Below, piece after piece: positions 38,866 to 47,198 of a stretch of 64,000 nucleotides of DNA. Under the pieces are notes generated by a model that did not search any database, was not told the origin of the DNA, and saw nothing but the letters and a program-made list of their open reading frames with translations. Where the stretch lies: the NCBI RefSeq assembly GCF_900460065.1, contig NZ_UAVD01000010.1, positions 1 to 64,000 of the forward strand. Reading direction: 5' to 3'. Made by a program: the position numbers and the translations under genes. This stretch comes from Streptomyces griseus (GTDB taxonomy: Bacteria > Actinomycetota > Actinomycetes > Streptomycetales > Streptomycetaceae). Numbering within the stretch: the stretch's first letter is position 1; each line of letters begins with the position of its first letter.

Positions 38866-38939
38866 GCCAGGCAGAGAGCCGCTCTACGCCGTCCGACTCG
38901 GGGCGACGGCGTCGTGCTGACAACCGCATAGGGCAGACA

Positions 38940-38981
38940 CCGGCGCCGTCGTCGCGGAATCCACCGCGACGACGGCGCCGG
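38940..38981 (+). terminator. Terminator after ssgB
   Basis: A perfect 18-bp stem (38940-38957 with 38964-38981, 6-base loop), 75 bp after the ssgB stop. Confidence 0.85.
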
Positions 38982-39120
38982 CGCGTTCCCCGCCGCGCCG
39001 CCGGAGGGGTCCGTTCCGCTCTCCGCCGGGCCCGCACCGGGCCCGGCACCGGCCGGCCGAGCCAGTAGAGTCAGCCGCCATCGGCAGGCGCCCGCCCGCC
39101 GGAAGGCCAGGGAGCGAAGC

Positions 39121-39717
39121 GTGCTGATCCCTCACGACACCCGGATCGCCCTCGACGCGGTGGTCGATCTGGTGAACACCGCACCGGAGAGCGAGCCGCC
39201 GGGGGACGACCCCGGCGACAGACACGCGGGCGGGCCCGAGGACGGTCTCCCCGACATCGCCGCGCTGTACGCCTTCGCGGAGCGCCATCTCATCAGCGGG
39301 GTCGGCACCCTCGGCGAGAAGGACCTCGGCGCCGTGCGCGACGTCCGGGCCCGCTTCGCCGAGGTCTTCGCGGCGCCCGACGCCCGCGTCGCCGCCGACC
39401 TGGTCAACCGGCTCGTCGCGGCGGCCGGGACCACCCCGCAGCTCACGGACCACGACGGCTACGACTGGCACGTGCACTACTTCGCCCCGGACGCCTCGAT
39501 CGCCGACCATCTCGCGGCCGACTGCGGCATGGCGCTGGCCTTCATCATCGTGGCGGGCGAGCAGGAGCGGCTGCGGCGCTGCGAGGCCCCGGACTGCGGG
39601 CACGCGTTCGTCGACCTGTCGCGCAACCGCTCCCGCCGCTACTGCTCCAGCCGTACGTGCGGGAACCGGCTCCACGTCGCGGCGTACCGGGCCCGGCGCA
39701 AGGAAGCCGCGGGCTGA
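39121..39717 (+). CDS. CGNR zinc-finger transcription factor-like protein
   Basis: The 198 residues have an N-terminal helical ABATE-type domain (DVRARFAEVF...LVNRLVAAAG) and a C-terminal treble-clef zinc finger with CEAPDCGHAFVDLSRNRSRRYCSSRTCGNR, the CGNR signature. The family is predicted to bind nucleic acid and act as stress-related regulators. GTG at 39121 is preceded by GGGAG. Ligand and targets unknown. Confidence 0.9.
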   Translation: MLIPHDTRIALDAVVDLVNTAPESEPPGDDPGDRHAGGPEDGLPDIAALYAFAERHLISGVGTLGEKDLGAVRDVRARFAEVFAAPDARVAADLVNRLVAAAGTTPQLTDHDGYDWHVHYFAPDASIADHLAADCGMALAFIIVAGEQERLRRCEAPDCGHAFVDLSRNRSRRYCSSRTCGNRLHVAAYRARRKEAAG

Positions 39718-39741
39718 CGCCCGGCACGGTGGCGCGAGGCG

Positions 39742-39897
39742 TCACAGCACGAAGAGATCGTGCAGCGCGGCCATCAGCAGCAGGCCCCCGATCACCGTCA
39801 GGAAGATCATCAGGGGCGGCTGGGAGAGCGCGAAAAGACAGCCGCGGGCCTCTTCGGCGGGGGGTGCGGGGGCATCGCCCCGGGAAGTGTCCACCAT
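39742..39897 (-). CDS. Small 51-residue membrane protein
   Basis: A short frame on the minus strand starts MVDTSRGDAPAPPAEE and continues with a single hydrophobic helix (PPLMIFLTVIGGLLLMAAL) ending HDLFVL. The amphipathic charge pattern and one clean helix argue for a real gene, and it fills a gap with no other candidate. No strong ribosome-binding site is seen; a GTG seven codons upstream (39918) is an alternative start. Function unknown. Confidence 0.6.
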   Translation of the reverse strand: MVDTSRGDAPAPPAEEARGCLFALSQPPLMIFLTVIGGLLLMAALHDLFVL

Positions 39898-40078
39898 CTC
39901 GGGGTGATCATGACGCACCGGCGGCGGTGTTGGCGATCAACCGGCTTCATTCTCCCGGGAGTTCACCGTCCCGTGGCCATCGATATTCGCTCCGGCGTAC
40001 GGGGAGCCGTCAGACATTCGGACCGCCGCCCGGAACGCACGCCGGCGGGGCCGGCCGACGCCTCGGACGCCGCGCTTC

Positions 40079-40549
40079 TCAGATGCCGTGCTTCTTGAGG
40101 ATCGCCTCGATGTCGCTGAAGTCGTCGCCGGGGGCGGCGGCCTCCTGCTTCTTCCCGGAACGCGCCTTCGGCTTCGCGGCCGCCGCGGGTCCCGCCGCAC
40201 CGCCCGCCCCCAGCGAGGGGGCGGATGCCGCGGGGGCCACCGCCTCGTTCCGTCCGGCGGCCCGCGCGGCCTTGCGCTCCGCGCGGGTGGTGCCGCTGCG
40301 GCGCTCGATGGCGCGGGTGGTCATGAACAGCAGCCAGGAGAGGCCGAGCACCCCGAAGCCGAGCCAGACGCTCGGCTTGAAGGCGATCCCGGCGACCCAC
40401 TCGACGACCCCGGTCAGCACGAGCCCGACCGGGACCAGGGAATAGGCGGCGATCCTCGTCGCGGTGAGGAACCGCTTGCGGTAGGCGGTCACCGCGGCGA
40501 TGCCGAGGCCGGCCGCCGACACCGCGGAACAGATGGTCTCGGCAAGCAT
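40079..40549 (-). CDS. Small membrane protein of unknown function
   Basis: The 156-residue protein has three hydrophobic helices (about 2-22, 33-52, 57-76), a basic Arg/Ala/Lys-rich cytoplasmic stretch and a conserved-looking C-terminus DDFSDIEAILKKHGI. The ATG at 40549 has TGGAGG five bases upstream. I do not recognise a family. The terminal acidic-helical motif could be a partner-binding tag (inference only). Confidence 0.75.
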   Translation of the reverse strand: MLAETICSAVSAAGLGIAAVTAYRKRFLTATRIAAYSLVPVGLVLTGVVEWVAGIAFKPSVWLGFGVLGLSWLLFMTTRAIERRSGTTRAERKAARAAGRNEAVAPAASAPSLGAGGAAGPAAAAKPKARSGKKQEAAAPGDDFSDIEAILKKHGI

Positions 40550-40716
40550 CAGGGCCTCCAGGCGCAGGGGTACACGTCCCTTCCATCCTGCACCGGCGAC
40601 CGCCGTCGGGGCCACGGCGGTCGTCCACCTCAGGGACATTTCAGGGCCGGGCTCCTCCCCAGGGGGTGGCCGGGTGCCGGTTGGGACGCGCCCGCCCGGC
40701 CTGGAAGACTGGGCAC

Positions 40717-41235
40717 ATGAGCGATTCCTCCCCCGCGGCGCCGGTCGTCCTCGACCTCTGGTGCGATCTCGAATGCCCCGACTGCCACCGAGCCCTCGAC
40801 GACGTGCGTGCCCTGCGCGCCCGCTACGGGGACGGCGTCGAGATCCGGCTGCGGCACTTCCCGCTGGACAAGCACAAGCACGCCTACGCCGCGGCCCAGG
40901 CGGCGGAGGAGGCGACGGACCAGGGCAAGGGCTGGCCGTACATCGAGGCCCTGCTGTCCCGCACCGCCGATCTCGGGCGCACGGGTGAGCCGGTGCTCCT
41001 CGCCGTGGCACGCGAACTGGGCCTGGACGCCGAGGAGTTCGACACCGCGCTGATCGACGGGCGGCACCTGCTGATCGTCGACGCCGACCACGCGGAGGGC
41101 AAGGCGATCGGTGTCACCGGTACGCCCACCTATGTGATCGGCGACGAGCGGCTGGACGGCGGCAAGAGCCAGGACGGGCTGCGCGAGCGGATCGAGGAGA
41201 TCGTCGACGGCGTCCTGGCCGCACGGGACAGGTAG
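40717..41235 (+). CDS. DsbA-family thioredoxin-fold oxidoreductase
   Basis: The 172-residue protein has the active-site CPDC (C20-C23) after a thioredoxin-like strand (VVLDLWCDLEC), a helical insertion and the cis-proline loop GTPTYVIG. It has no signal peptide or membrane helix, so it is cytoplasmic and resembles the FrnE/2-hydroxychromene-carboxylate-isomerase branch rather than a periplasmic DsbA. ATG at 40717 is chosen because the family begins there. It converges with the acetyltransferase gene. Confidence 0.88.
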   Translation: MSDSSPAAPVVLDLWCDLECPDCHRALDDVRALRARYGDGVEIRLRHFPLDKHKHAYAAAQAAEEATDQGKGWPYIEALLSRTADLGRTGEPVLLAVARELGLDAEEFDTALIDGRHLLIVDADHAEGKAIGVTGTPTYVIGDERLDGGKSQDGLRERIEEIVDGVLAARDR

Positions 41236-41248
41236 CGGTCGGCAGCGG

Positions 41249-42085
41249 CTAGAGCGCCTTGGCCAGGTTGTAGCGCGTCGTCGTGTAGCCGAGGGACTCG
41301 TACAGCCGCAGGGCGGGGGTGTTGGTGGCGAAGACGTGCAGGCCGAGCCGGTCCGCGCCCCAGCCGCGGGTGATGCCCTCGGCGAGCAGCATCAGGGTCC
41401 GGCCGTGGCCACGGCCCCGGTGCTCCTCGCGCACCTCGACGTCGAAGACGAACCCGGCGTCGCCACCGGGCGGCAGCTCCCGGCGTGCCACCCACACGTG
41501 GCCGACGACCCGGCTCGCCCGCACCAGCACCTCGAAGTGGGTGCCCTCGGTCGCCAGTCCGTCCGGCAGGAGGCCGGCGTGGTCGGCCTCGGACTTGAGC
41601 CGGGCCTGCTCGGGCGGCACCCCTCGGTCGATCCAGTTCCGCGCGTAGGCGCGCACCGCCTCCCGCCGCCACGCGGCGAACTCCTCGTCGCCCATCGCGC
41701 GCGAGGTGAGGCCCTCGGGGAGCGCGGCGGTGTCCGCGCCGAGCTCCTTGACCATGTTGCGGCTGCGCTCGGTGTAGCCGAGGGAGGCCGCGAGACGGCG
41801 GGCGGGGTCGTTGTCGGCGGGGACCTCCACCCGCACCCGGGTGCAGCCCCACCCCCGCAGCACCTCCTCGGCGGCGAGCGCGGCGATGGTGCCCCGGCCG
41901 CGTCTGCGCCGGGGCTCCTCGACGCTGAGCGAGCGCAGCACCCCGGCGGTCGCGCCGAACGCGTCGTCGGTGCTGATCGCGACGGCGCCGACGGGCCGCC
42001 CGTTGTCGCACACGTCGTAGTGGCGGGCCCGCGCGCCGTCGGCGCCCTGCTGAAGCGGCCCGGACGGCCGGAGTGTCGTGGTCAT
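41249..42085 (-). CDS. Two-domain GNAT acetyltransferase
   Basis: The 278 residues contain two GCN5-type halves. The N-terminal half has LRSLSVEEPRRRRGRGTIAALAAEEVLRGWG (motif A) and the C-terminal half FDVEVREEHRGRGHGRTLMLLAE followed by LHVFATNTPALRLYESLGYTTTRY. The C-terminal domain has the better acetyl-CoA Q/R-x-x-G-x-G/A loop. Tandem GNAT proteins include mycothiol synthase; this one lacks enough identity for me to claim that. ATG at 42085 follows an in-frame TTG. Confidence 0.87.
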   Translation of the reverse strand: MTTTLRPSGPLQQGADGARARHYDVCDNGRPVGAVAISTDDAFGATAGVLRSLSVEEPRRRRGRGTIAALAAEEVLRGWGCTRVRVEVPADNDPARRLAASLGYTERSRNMVKELGADTAALPEGLTSRAMGDEEFAAWRREAVRAYARNWIDRGVPPEQARLKSEADHAGLLPDGLATEGTHFEVLVRASRVVGHVWVARRELPPGGDAGFVFDVEVREEHRGRGHGRTLMLLAEGITRGWGADRLGLHVFATNTPALRLYESLGYTTTRYNLAKAL

Positions 42086-42146
42086 CAAGGGGTTGTATCC
42101 CCTGGGCGACGCCCCGTCACGCGCTTTTCTGGCCGCCGGGGCCCGG

Positions 42147-42968
42147 TTACGGGTCGAGGTCGTCGCCGGCCCGCTCGGCGAAGATCCGCATGGCCTTCGC
42201 CGTCACCGGCCCGATCTCCGGGGTCAGCTCGCGGCCGTCCACCCGGTGGACGGCCTGGATGTCCCGGAGCGTCGAGGTCAGGAACACCTCGTCGGCCTCG
42301 GCGAGGACGTCCATCGGCAGGTCGGTCTCCTCGGCCCCGGTCCACTCCACGGCCAGCGCGCGGGTGATCCCGGCGAGGCAGCCGGAGGTCACCGGCGGGG
42401 TGTGGACGCGACCGTCGAGGACGACGAACACGTTGGATCCGGTGCCTTCGCAGAGGCGGTCCGCGGTGTTGGGGAACAGCGCCTCGGAGGCGCCCCTCTC
42501 CCGTGCCCGGGCCAGCGCGACGACGTTCTCGGCGTACGAGGTGGTCTTCAGGCCGACGAGCGCGCCGCGTTCGTTGCGCGTCCAGGGAACGGTGATCACC
42601 GCCGTGCTGTCCGGGCGCCGGTTCACCCCGTCGAGGGCGACGACGAGGCTCGGCCCGTCGGTCCCCCGGTCCGAGCCGAGCGGGGACAGCCCGCCGGTGC
42701 AGGTGATCCGCAGGCGCCCCAGGGCGACGGGGTTGGCCTCGACGACCGCGGCGACGGCGCGGCGCACCTCGTCGTGGTCCGGATCGGGCAGTCCCAGACC
42801 CCGGGCGGACCGGGTGAGGCGGGCGAGGTGCCGGGTCAGCGCGAAGGGGCGTCCCTCGCTGGTCCGCACCGTCTCGAAGATGCCGTCGCCCACGGTCAGC
42901 CCGTGGTCGAGCACCGACAGCCGGGCGTCGTCGGCGTCCCGCAGTCCGCCGTTGACCCAGATCCTCAT
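42147..42968 (-). CDS. pabC: Aminodeoxychorismate lyase (PabC-type, class IV aminotransferase fold)
   Basis: PLP enzyme releasing p-aminobenzoate and pyruvate from aminodeoxychorismate for folate. The 273 residues have LSVLDHGLTVGDGIFET, the PLP lysine in LKTTSYAENV, and EGTGSNVFVVLDG with TSGCLAGITR, all class IV signatures. Its start overlaps the pabB stop by one base (TGATG). A branched-chain or D-amino-acid aminotransferase is the alternative, but pabB coupling favours PabC. Confidence 0.9.
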   Translation of the reverse strand: MRIWVNGGLRDADDARLSVLDHGLTVGDGIFETVRTSEGRPFALTRHLARLTRSARGLGLPDPDHDEVRRAVAAVVEANPVALGRLRITCTGGLSPLGSDRGTDGPSLVVALDGVNRRPDSTAVITVPWTRNERGALVGLKTTSYAENVVALARARERGASEALFPNTADRLCEGTGSNVFVVLDGRVHTPPVTSGCLAGITRALAVEWTGAEETDLPMDVLAEADEVFLTSTLRDIQAVHRVDGRELTPEIGPVTAKAMRIFAERAGDDLDP

Positions 42969-44023
42969 CACGCGGTCCCTTCCGTCTCCAGATGCGCCCC
43001 CGACGCTACAGCGAGCAGCCGGGAGGCCTTGAGCTCGGTCTCGTCCCATTCGCGTTCCGGGTCGGATCCCCAGGTGATCCCGGCCCCGGTCCCGAACCGC
43101 AGCAGGGGCGCGGGCCCGGTCCGGTCGATCCAGAAGGTCCGTATCCCGACGGCGAGCGAGGCCGTGCCCCGGTCGGCGTCGACCCAGCCGATGGCCCCGC
43201 AGTACGGTCCGCGCGGGGCCCGCTCCAGCTCGGCGATGATCCGCAGTGCGCTGGACTTCGGCGCCCCGGTGACCGAGCCGGGCGGGAAGGCCGCCGAGAA
43301 CAGCTCGGGCCAGCCCGCCCCGTCGGCCAGCCGGCCCCGGACGGTGGAGACCAGGTGGACGAGGCCCGGGTGTTTCTCGACGACGCAGAGGTCGGGGACG
43401 CTCACGCTTCCGGTGGCGCAGACCCGGCCGAGGTCGTTGCGGACCAGGTCCACGATCATCACGTTCTCCGCGTGGTCCTTGGCCAGCAGGTCGTTCTCGG
43501 TGCGGCCGGTGCCCTTGATCGGCCCGGACTCCACGGTCCGTCCGTCGCGCCGGAGGAAGAGTTCCGGGGAGGCGGTGGCGACCTCGACGCCGTGGCCCGG
43601 CAGCCGGATCGTTCCCGCGTACGGGGCGGGGTTGCCGCGCGCGAGCAGCGAGGTCAGGGCGTCGACATCCGCCCCGGCCCCGCCGCCGGGGAGCGGTGCG
43701 GACAGCACCCGGCAGAGGTTGGCCTGGTAGACGTCGCCCGCCGCGATGTGTTCACGGATCCGCCGGACGCCCGCCGTGTAGGCGTCACGGTCCAGCGAGG
43801 AGGTCCAGTCGCCGGTGGCGGGCCCGCGCCACGCTCCGGGCACGGGAGGGGGCACCGCCTCCTGGCGCACATCGGAGAAGCGGGCGCAGACGGGACGCCC
43901 TTCGAAATCGGCACATACCGCCCAGAAACCGGATGAGTCGAGAGCCGCGGGATCGTGGGTCACATCCTGCAGACCGGAGGCGATGAGGCCGTCGAAACGG
44001 GCCAAGGGGGCGAGGTCGGACAC
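42968..44023 (-). CDS. pabB: Aminodeoxychorismate synthase component I
   Basis: Chorismate-binding enzyme adding ammonia to chorismate in p-aminobenzoate synthesis. The 351-residue product has the C-terminal chorismate-utilising domain: REHIAAGDVYQANLCR, ASPELFLRR, the PIKGT motif, the metal-binding DHAENVMIVDLVRNDLGRV, and FPPGSVTGAPK. The N-terminal part is short, like stand-alone PabB of actinobacteria. No PabA glutaminase is adjacent. GTG start at 44023. It may alternatively serve a secondary pathway, but pairing with pabC supports folate. Confidence 0.9.
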   Translation of the reverse strand: MSDLAPLARFDGLIASGLQDVTHDPAALDSSGFWAVCADFEGRPVCARFSDVRQEAVPPPVPGAWRGPATGDWTSSLDRDAYTAGVRRIREHIAAGDVYQANLCRVLSAPLPGGGAGADVDALTSLLARGNPAPYAGTIRLPGHGVEVATASPELFLRRDGRTVESGPIKGTGRTENDLLAKDHAENVMIVDLVRNDLGRVCATGSVSVPDLCVVEKHPGLVHLVSTVRGRLADGAGWPELFSAAFPPGSVTGAPKSSALRIIAELERAPRGPYCGAIGWVDADRGTASLAVGIRTFWIDRTGPAPLLRFGTGAGITWGSDPEREWDETELKASRLLAVASGAHLETEGTA

Positions 44024-44098
44024 GCGAATGAGTCTAGGACGGTGCGCGGTGACCTGCGTCGGGGCGAGGTCACCGCAGCACGCTGCACAAACGCGTTT

Positions 44099-44126
44099 TT
44101 GTACTGGCCCAGGAATCCGCTAGAGT
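44099..44126 (+). promoter_or_regulatory. Promoter of the tRNA operon
   Basis: TTGTAC (44099-44104) and TAGAGT (44121-44126), 16-bp spacer, about 42 bp before the first tRNA. Confidence 0.6.
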
Positions 44127-44168
44127 TCAACACGTCGCCGGGACGCGCAAGCGAACCGGGAAAGACAA

Positions 44169-44241
44169 GCGGACGTAGCTCAGTTGGTAGAGCGCAACCT
44201 TGCCAAGGTTGAGGTCGCCAGTTCGAACCTGGTCGTCCGCT
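44169..44241 (+). tRNA. tRNA-Gly (anticodon GCC)
   Basis: Acceptor GCGGACG/CGTCCGC, anticodon stem CAACC/GGTTG around TTGCCAA (anticodon GCC), T loop TTCGAAC; discriminator T. First gene of a five-tRNA cluster; CCA not encoded. Confidence 0.97.
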
Positions 44242-44279
44242 CGCAGAAGGTGGGGGATTCTTCCCGAGCCCCCATCCCT

Positions 44280-44350
44280 GGTGGAGTGGCCGAGAGGCGA
44301 GGCAACGGCCTGCAAAGCCGTCTACACGGGTTCAAATCCCGTCTCCACCT
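44280..44350 (+). tRNA. tRNA-Cys (anticodon GCA)
   Basis: Acceptor GGTGGAG/CTCCACC, anticodon stem ACGGC/GCCGT around CTGCAAA (anticodon GCA), T loop TTCAAAT, discriminator T as expected for tRNA-Cys. A CCA follows at 44351-44353 and may be encoded. Confidence 0.97.
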
Positions 44351-44354
44351 CCAA

Positions 44355-44426
44355 GGACGATTAGCTCAGCGGGAGAGCGCTTCCCTGACACGGAAGAGGT
44401 CACTGGTTCAATCCCAGTATCGTCCA
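44355..44426 (+). tRNA. tRNA-Val (anticodon GAC), copy 1
   Basis: Acceptor GGACGAT/ATCGTCC, anticodon stem CTTCC/GGAAG around CTGACAC (anticodon GAC, codons GTC/GTT), T loop TTCAATC. It differs from copies 2 and 3 only in the acceptor stem. Confidence 0.97.
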
Positions 44427-44460
44427 CTGATCCGCAAGGATCACCGGTCCGCAAGGATCC
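44427..44460 (+). other. Twin GCAA-loop hairpins in the tRNA spacer
   Basis: TGATCC-GCAA-GGATCA (428-443) is a perfect hairpin, followed by GGTCC-GCAA-GGATC(C) (446-460) with one G-U pair. They lie between tRNA-Val copies 1 and 2 and may be processing or stabilising elements of the polycistronic tRNA transcript. Confidence 0.55.
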
Positions 44461-44462
44461 CC

Positions 44463-44534
44463 GCGCGATTAGCTCAGCGGGAGAGCGCTTCCCTGACACG
44501 GAAGAGGTCACTGGTTCAATCCCAGTATCGCGCA
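44463..44534 (+). tRNA. tRNA-Val (anticodon GAC), copy 2
   Basis: Acceptor GCGCGAT/ATCGCGC with the same arms as copy 1; anticodon GAC; discriminator A. Confidence 0.97.
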
Positions 44535-44557
44535 CGCAGTACACGCAGGTCCGCCCC

Positions 44558-44629
44558 GCGCGATTAGCTCAGCGGGAGAGCGCTTCCCTGACACGGAAGA
44601 GGTCACTGGTTCAATCCCAGTATCGCGCA
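44558..44629 (+). tRNA. tRNA-Val (anticodon GAC), copy 3
   Basis: Identical to copy 2 over 72 nt. CCA follows at 44630-44632, then the operon terminator. Confidence 0.97.
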
Positions 44630-44636
44630 CCACACG

Positions 44637-44670
44637 AGAACCCCCGGTCGTCTCCACGACCGGGGGTTCT
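44637..44670 (+). terminator. Terminator of the tRNA operon
   Basis: Perfect 15-bp stem (44637-44651 with 44656-44670, loop CTCC) followed by TTT, an intrinsic terminator right after the last tRNA. Confidence 0.92.
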
Positions 44671-44750
44671 TTCGTCGCACGGCCCGTCACCTCGGTGTCC
44701 CGGCGGCACAGTGGCCGCCGGGACACCGAGCGAACGAACACCGGAAACGA

Positions 44751-45053
44751 TCAGGACGAGAACAGCATCCGGCCGAAGCCCTTCTGGCGGTGGTGGCCGT
44801 AGTGCCCACCGTGACCGCCGTGCTGCGGCGCGCCCCAGGCGGGGGCGTGGGCGGCGGGAGGAGCGGCCGGGTAGGCCTGCGGGGCGGGGGGCGCGGGCGG
44901 GGCCTGCTGGGACCACTGGGACTCCAGGCGGGTGAGCGACTCCAGCTCGCCGTAGTCGAGGAATATCCCCCGGCAGCCGCTGCACTGCTCGATCTGGACG
45001 CCGTTGCGGTTGTACGTGTTCATCGGTGCGTGACACTTCGGACACTGCATCAT
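44751..45053 (-). CDS. TFIIB-type zinc-ribbon protein with His/Gly-rich tail
   Basis: The 100 residues begin with a zinc ribbon MMQCPKCHAPM...QCSGCRGIFLDYGELESL (two CXXC pairs about 20 residues apart), the zf-TFIIB pattern, followed by a Pro/Ala-rich linker and a tail rich in His, Gly and Tyr (HGGHGGHYGHHRQKGFG). The His-rich tail may bind metal (inference). AGGAG eight bases before ATG 45053 favours the first of two tandem ATGs. Function unknown. Confidence 0.87.
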   Translation of the reverse strand: MMQCPKCHAPMNTYNRNGVQIEQCSGCRGIFLDYGELESLTRLESQWSQQAPPAPPAPQAYPAAPPAAHAPAWGAPQHGGHGGHYGHHRQKGFGRMLFSS

Positions 45054-45118
45054 CGGCTCGGCTCCTCGCCCTCGTTGTGCCGTCGCCGGAATGTCTGCCC
45101 GGCCACGGTCCGTTCACC

Positions 45119-46081
45119 CTACGACGCGGGATCGGTGGCCAACTGGGGCGGCAACGTAGCGATTCGGGCACAGGATTCGATCATCAGCTGTTCGAGCTCG
45201 TCCGGATCCCGTTGCTCCGCGGCGCACTTGGCGAGGGCGAGCGCCGCCGTCTGCACCGTCAGCGCGCGGGCCGGAACGTCCAGTGCGGGCCAGGGGTCCC
45301 CGTCGGCGGGCACCGCGGGTCCCCCGGCGGACCGGTAGGCGTCCAGGAAGGCGGACCAGTCCTCGGCGGCCAGGAGTCCGGCGGCGTACCAGGCGGCGGG
45401 CCGGCCGAGGTCCCAGGCCGGATCGCCCACCCCCGCGTCGTCCACGTCGATGAGCAGCCAGGGCCCGTCGGGGGCGGGGTGGCGGACGAGCTGGCCGAGA
45501 TGCAGGTCCCCGTGGCACAGGAAACCGTCCCTCCGGGCGGGCGCCGGGGTCTCGCCCCGGGCCCAGGGCGGCAGGGCCCGCCAGCCGGCCAGCACGGGCA
45601 GGACGGCCGGGTCGCCGGGAAGGGCGGCGGACATCCGGGCGACGGCCCGCGCGGCCTTGGCCGGGCCACGCGTCGGCGGAAGCCGCGGCGGCGGCTCCGT
45701 CCGGTGCAGACGGGCGAGCAGCACCGCGGCCTCGGCCCAGGGAGCCGCCCCGGGGTCGTCGGGATCGACGGGCGTGCCGAGCGGCCAGAGGGTGACCGGA
45801 CGGGCACCGGGACCGGCGGGCGGCGGGAGGGTGAGCGGCGGGAGCAGGATGCCGGTGAGCCGCGGGTCGGCGGCCAGGGCGAGCCGGGCGGCCAGCGCCT
45901 CGCGGTCGGTGTCGGCCGCGTGCGCCTTCGCGACGATCGCGCCGCTGCGGACCACCGTGCCGTCGGGCCGGTCGGCGAGGATCTGCGGCGGCTCGCACCC
46001 GCAGCGCGCCGCGGCGGGATGGGAGAGGCGGTGCGCGAGGGCGCCCAGGTCACGGACGACTGAGCTCTGGGTGGTGGTCAA
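45119..46081 (-). CDS. Aminoglycoside-phosphotransferase-fold kinase
   Basis: The 320-residue protein has the APH/choline kinase-like catalytic loop CHGDLHLGQL and the metal-binding DVDDAGVGDPAWDLGRP. The N-lobe is short with a VVAKAHA-like lysine. The family phosphorylates small molecules (aminoglycosides, homoserine, choline, others); nothing points to one substrate, and self-resistance should not be assumed. The TTG start at 46081 has GGGGGAA upstream but is unusual; certainty of start is moderate. Confidence 0.85.
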   Translation of the reverse strand: MTTTQSSVVRDLGALAHRLSHPAAARCGCEPPQILADRPDGTVVRSGAIVAKAHAADTDREALAARLALAADPRLTGILLPPLTLPPPAGPGARPVTLWPLGTPVDPDDPGAAPWAEAAVLLARLHRTEPPPRLPPTRGPAKAARAVARMSAALPGDPAVLPVLAGWRALPPWARGETPAPARRDGFLCHGDLHLGQLVRHPAPDGPWLLIDVDDAGVGDPAWDLGRPAAWYAAGLLAAEDWSAFLDAYRSAGGPAVPADGDPWPALDVPARALTVQTAALALAKCAAEQRDPDELEQLMIESCARIATLPPQLATDPAS

Positions 46082-46378
46082 CGGTTCCCCCGGGGGCGGT
46101 CGGCCCGGCGTGGCACCGGTCCCGCCGTGAGCGTAACGCGCCGGGCCGTCCGCGCCGGCAGCCGCCGACCGGGCCGGATCGTCGAAGAAGCGCCTCCGGG
46201 GCCGCTTCCTTCGGAGGCCGGAGCACCCGACGGAACAGCGAAGGGGCCCGGACAGCGCGATGCCCGGTCAGCTCCCCAGCTGACCGGACAAACGCTGCCG
46301 TCCGCCGCACCCCCGTCCCCACGGGGCTGTTGGCCGGATGTGCGGGTCCGGACCGCTCTTCCGGACCTCGGGCGCCGC

Positions 46379-46585
46379 TCAGCGCCCCAGCATCACCGCC
46401 ACGGACGACGCCTGTGTGACCACCGCTTCCCAGCCGCCGAAGACGACCGCCAGCAGGGCCGCCAGGGGAAGGACCATCGCCGTCGCCACCAAGGGGTGGC
46501 GGGTGCCGGACGAACGCGTGCCGAACGCGGCGTACGCCCTGCGTCCCCGCGTGCGGACCATGGTCCGCGCTGCCGTGTCCGACAT
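46379..46585 (-). CDS. Small 68-residue membrane protein
   Basis: A basic N-terminus (RTRGRRAYAAFGTRSSGTRH) precedes one hydrophobic helix (LVATAMVLPLAALLAVVFGGW) and a short outside tail. A good ribosome-binding site (GGAGAGG) precedes the ATG at 46585. No family recognised. Confidence 0.7.
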   Translation of the reverse strand: MSDTAARTMVRTRGRRAYAAFGTRSSGTRHPLVATAMVLPLAALLAVVFGGWEAVVTQASSVAVMLGR

Positions 46586-47198
46586 GGTTCCTCTCCTGAC
46601 CTGATGGGGAGCGGCGGGCGTGTGACCTCGGGGGACGAGTGCTGCGCCCGCCGCTTGACCTCAACATTAGGTAACCGGCGAGCACGGGGCGTCATGCCCG
46701 CGTACCTAATCCCGGGCCTCCCGGAGGATGAGCCGTCGTCGGTCCGCGTACTCCCCTGGGTGGAGACGGACCACCGGAGGTTGGGGTCATCCCGGAGGGG
46801 ACGCCCGGGACCGTTCGTCACGGTTCGTGGCGTCGGCCGGTCCCCGGGGCGCGTGTGCCGGGTGACTTCACTCACGCCGACCGCCCGGCGGACCGTCGCC
46901 CGGCGCCCGGGGGCCCTCCGGGACACCACCCGGCCATGGGCCCGGGCGGTGGTCGCGGGCTCCGTGACGGTCGCGTCCCGCGGCTGCGGCGGTGATCCAA
47001 TCGCCCCTGCTCGACGGCCCCTTGGGCGGGCCGGGCGGCCCGGGGGCCCCGATCCGCCGTGCCCTGACCCCTCTTCACCTCTCCCGCCCGGCACGGACAA
47101 TCGAATCCCCCGCGAGGGCGCGGCCTCTGAGCGCGCCGGGCGCGGGGTACGTAAGCTGTGCCTCGTCAGGCGGACCAGGCAGCGGGGATGGGCAGACG
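46586..47198. other. 613-bp region without a supported gene
   Basis: It lies between a small membrane-protein gene and a kinase gene. Frames here have the wrong composition. It contains an inverted repeat ATTAGGTA (46666-46673) / TACCTAAT (46703-46710) enclosing a GGGC/GCCC hairpin, and TTGACC (46655-46660). These may form a regulatory site or promoter, but no regulator can be named. Confidence 0.5.

Noticed and set aside
44127..44741. Frames with GIEPVTSSVSGKRSPAEL
   Set aside because: Translated tRNA-Val(GAC) copies on the opposite strand.
45119..46081. Antibiotic resistance gene (APH fold)
   Set aside because: The fold is shared by many metabolic kinases and there is no biosynthetic cluster nearby, so resistance is not supported.
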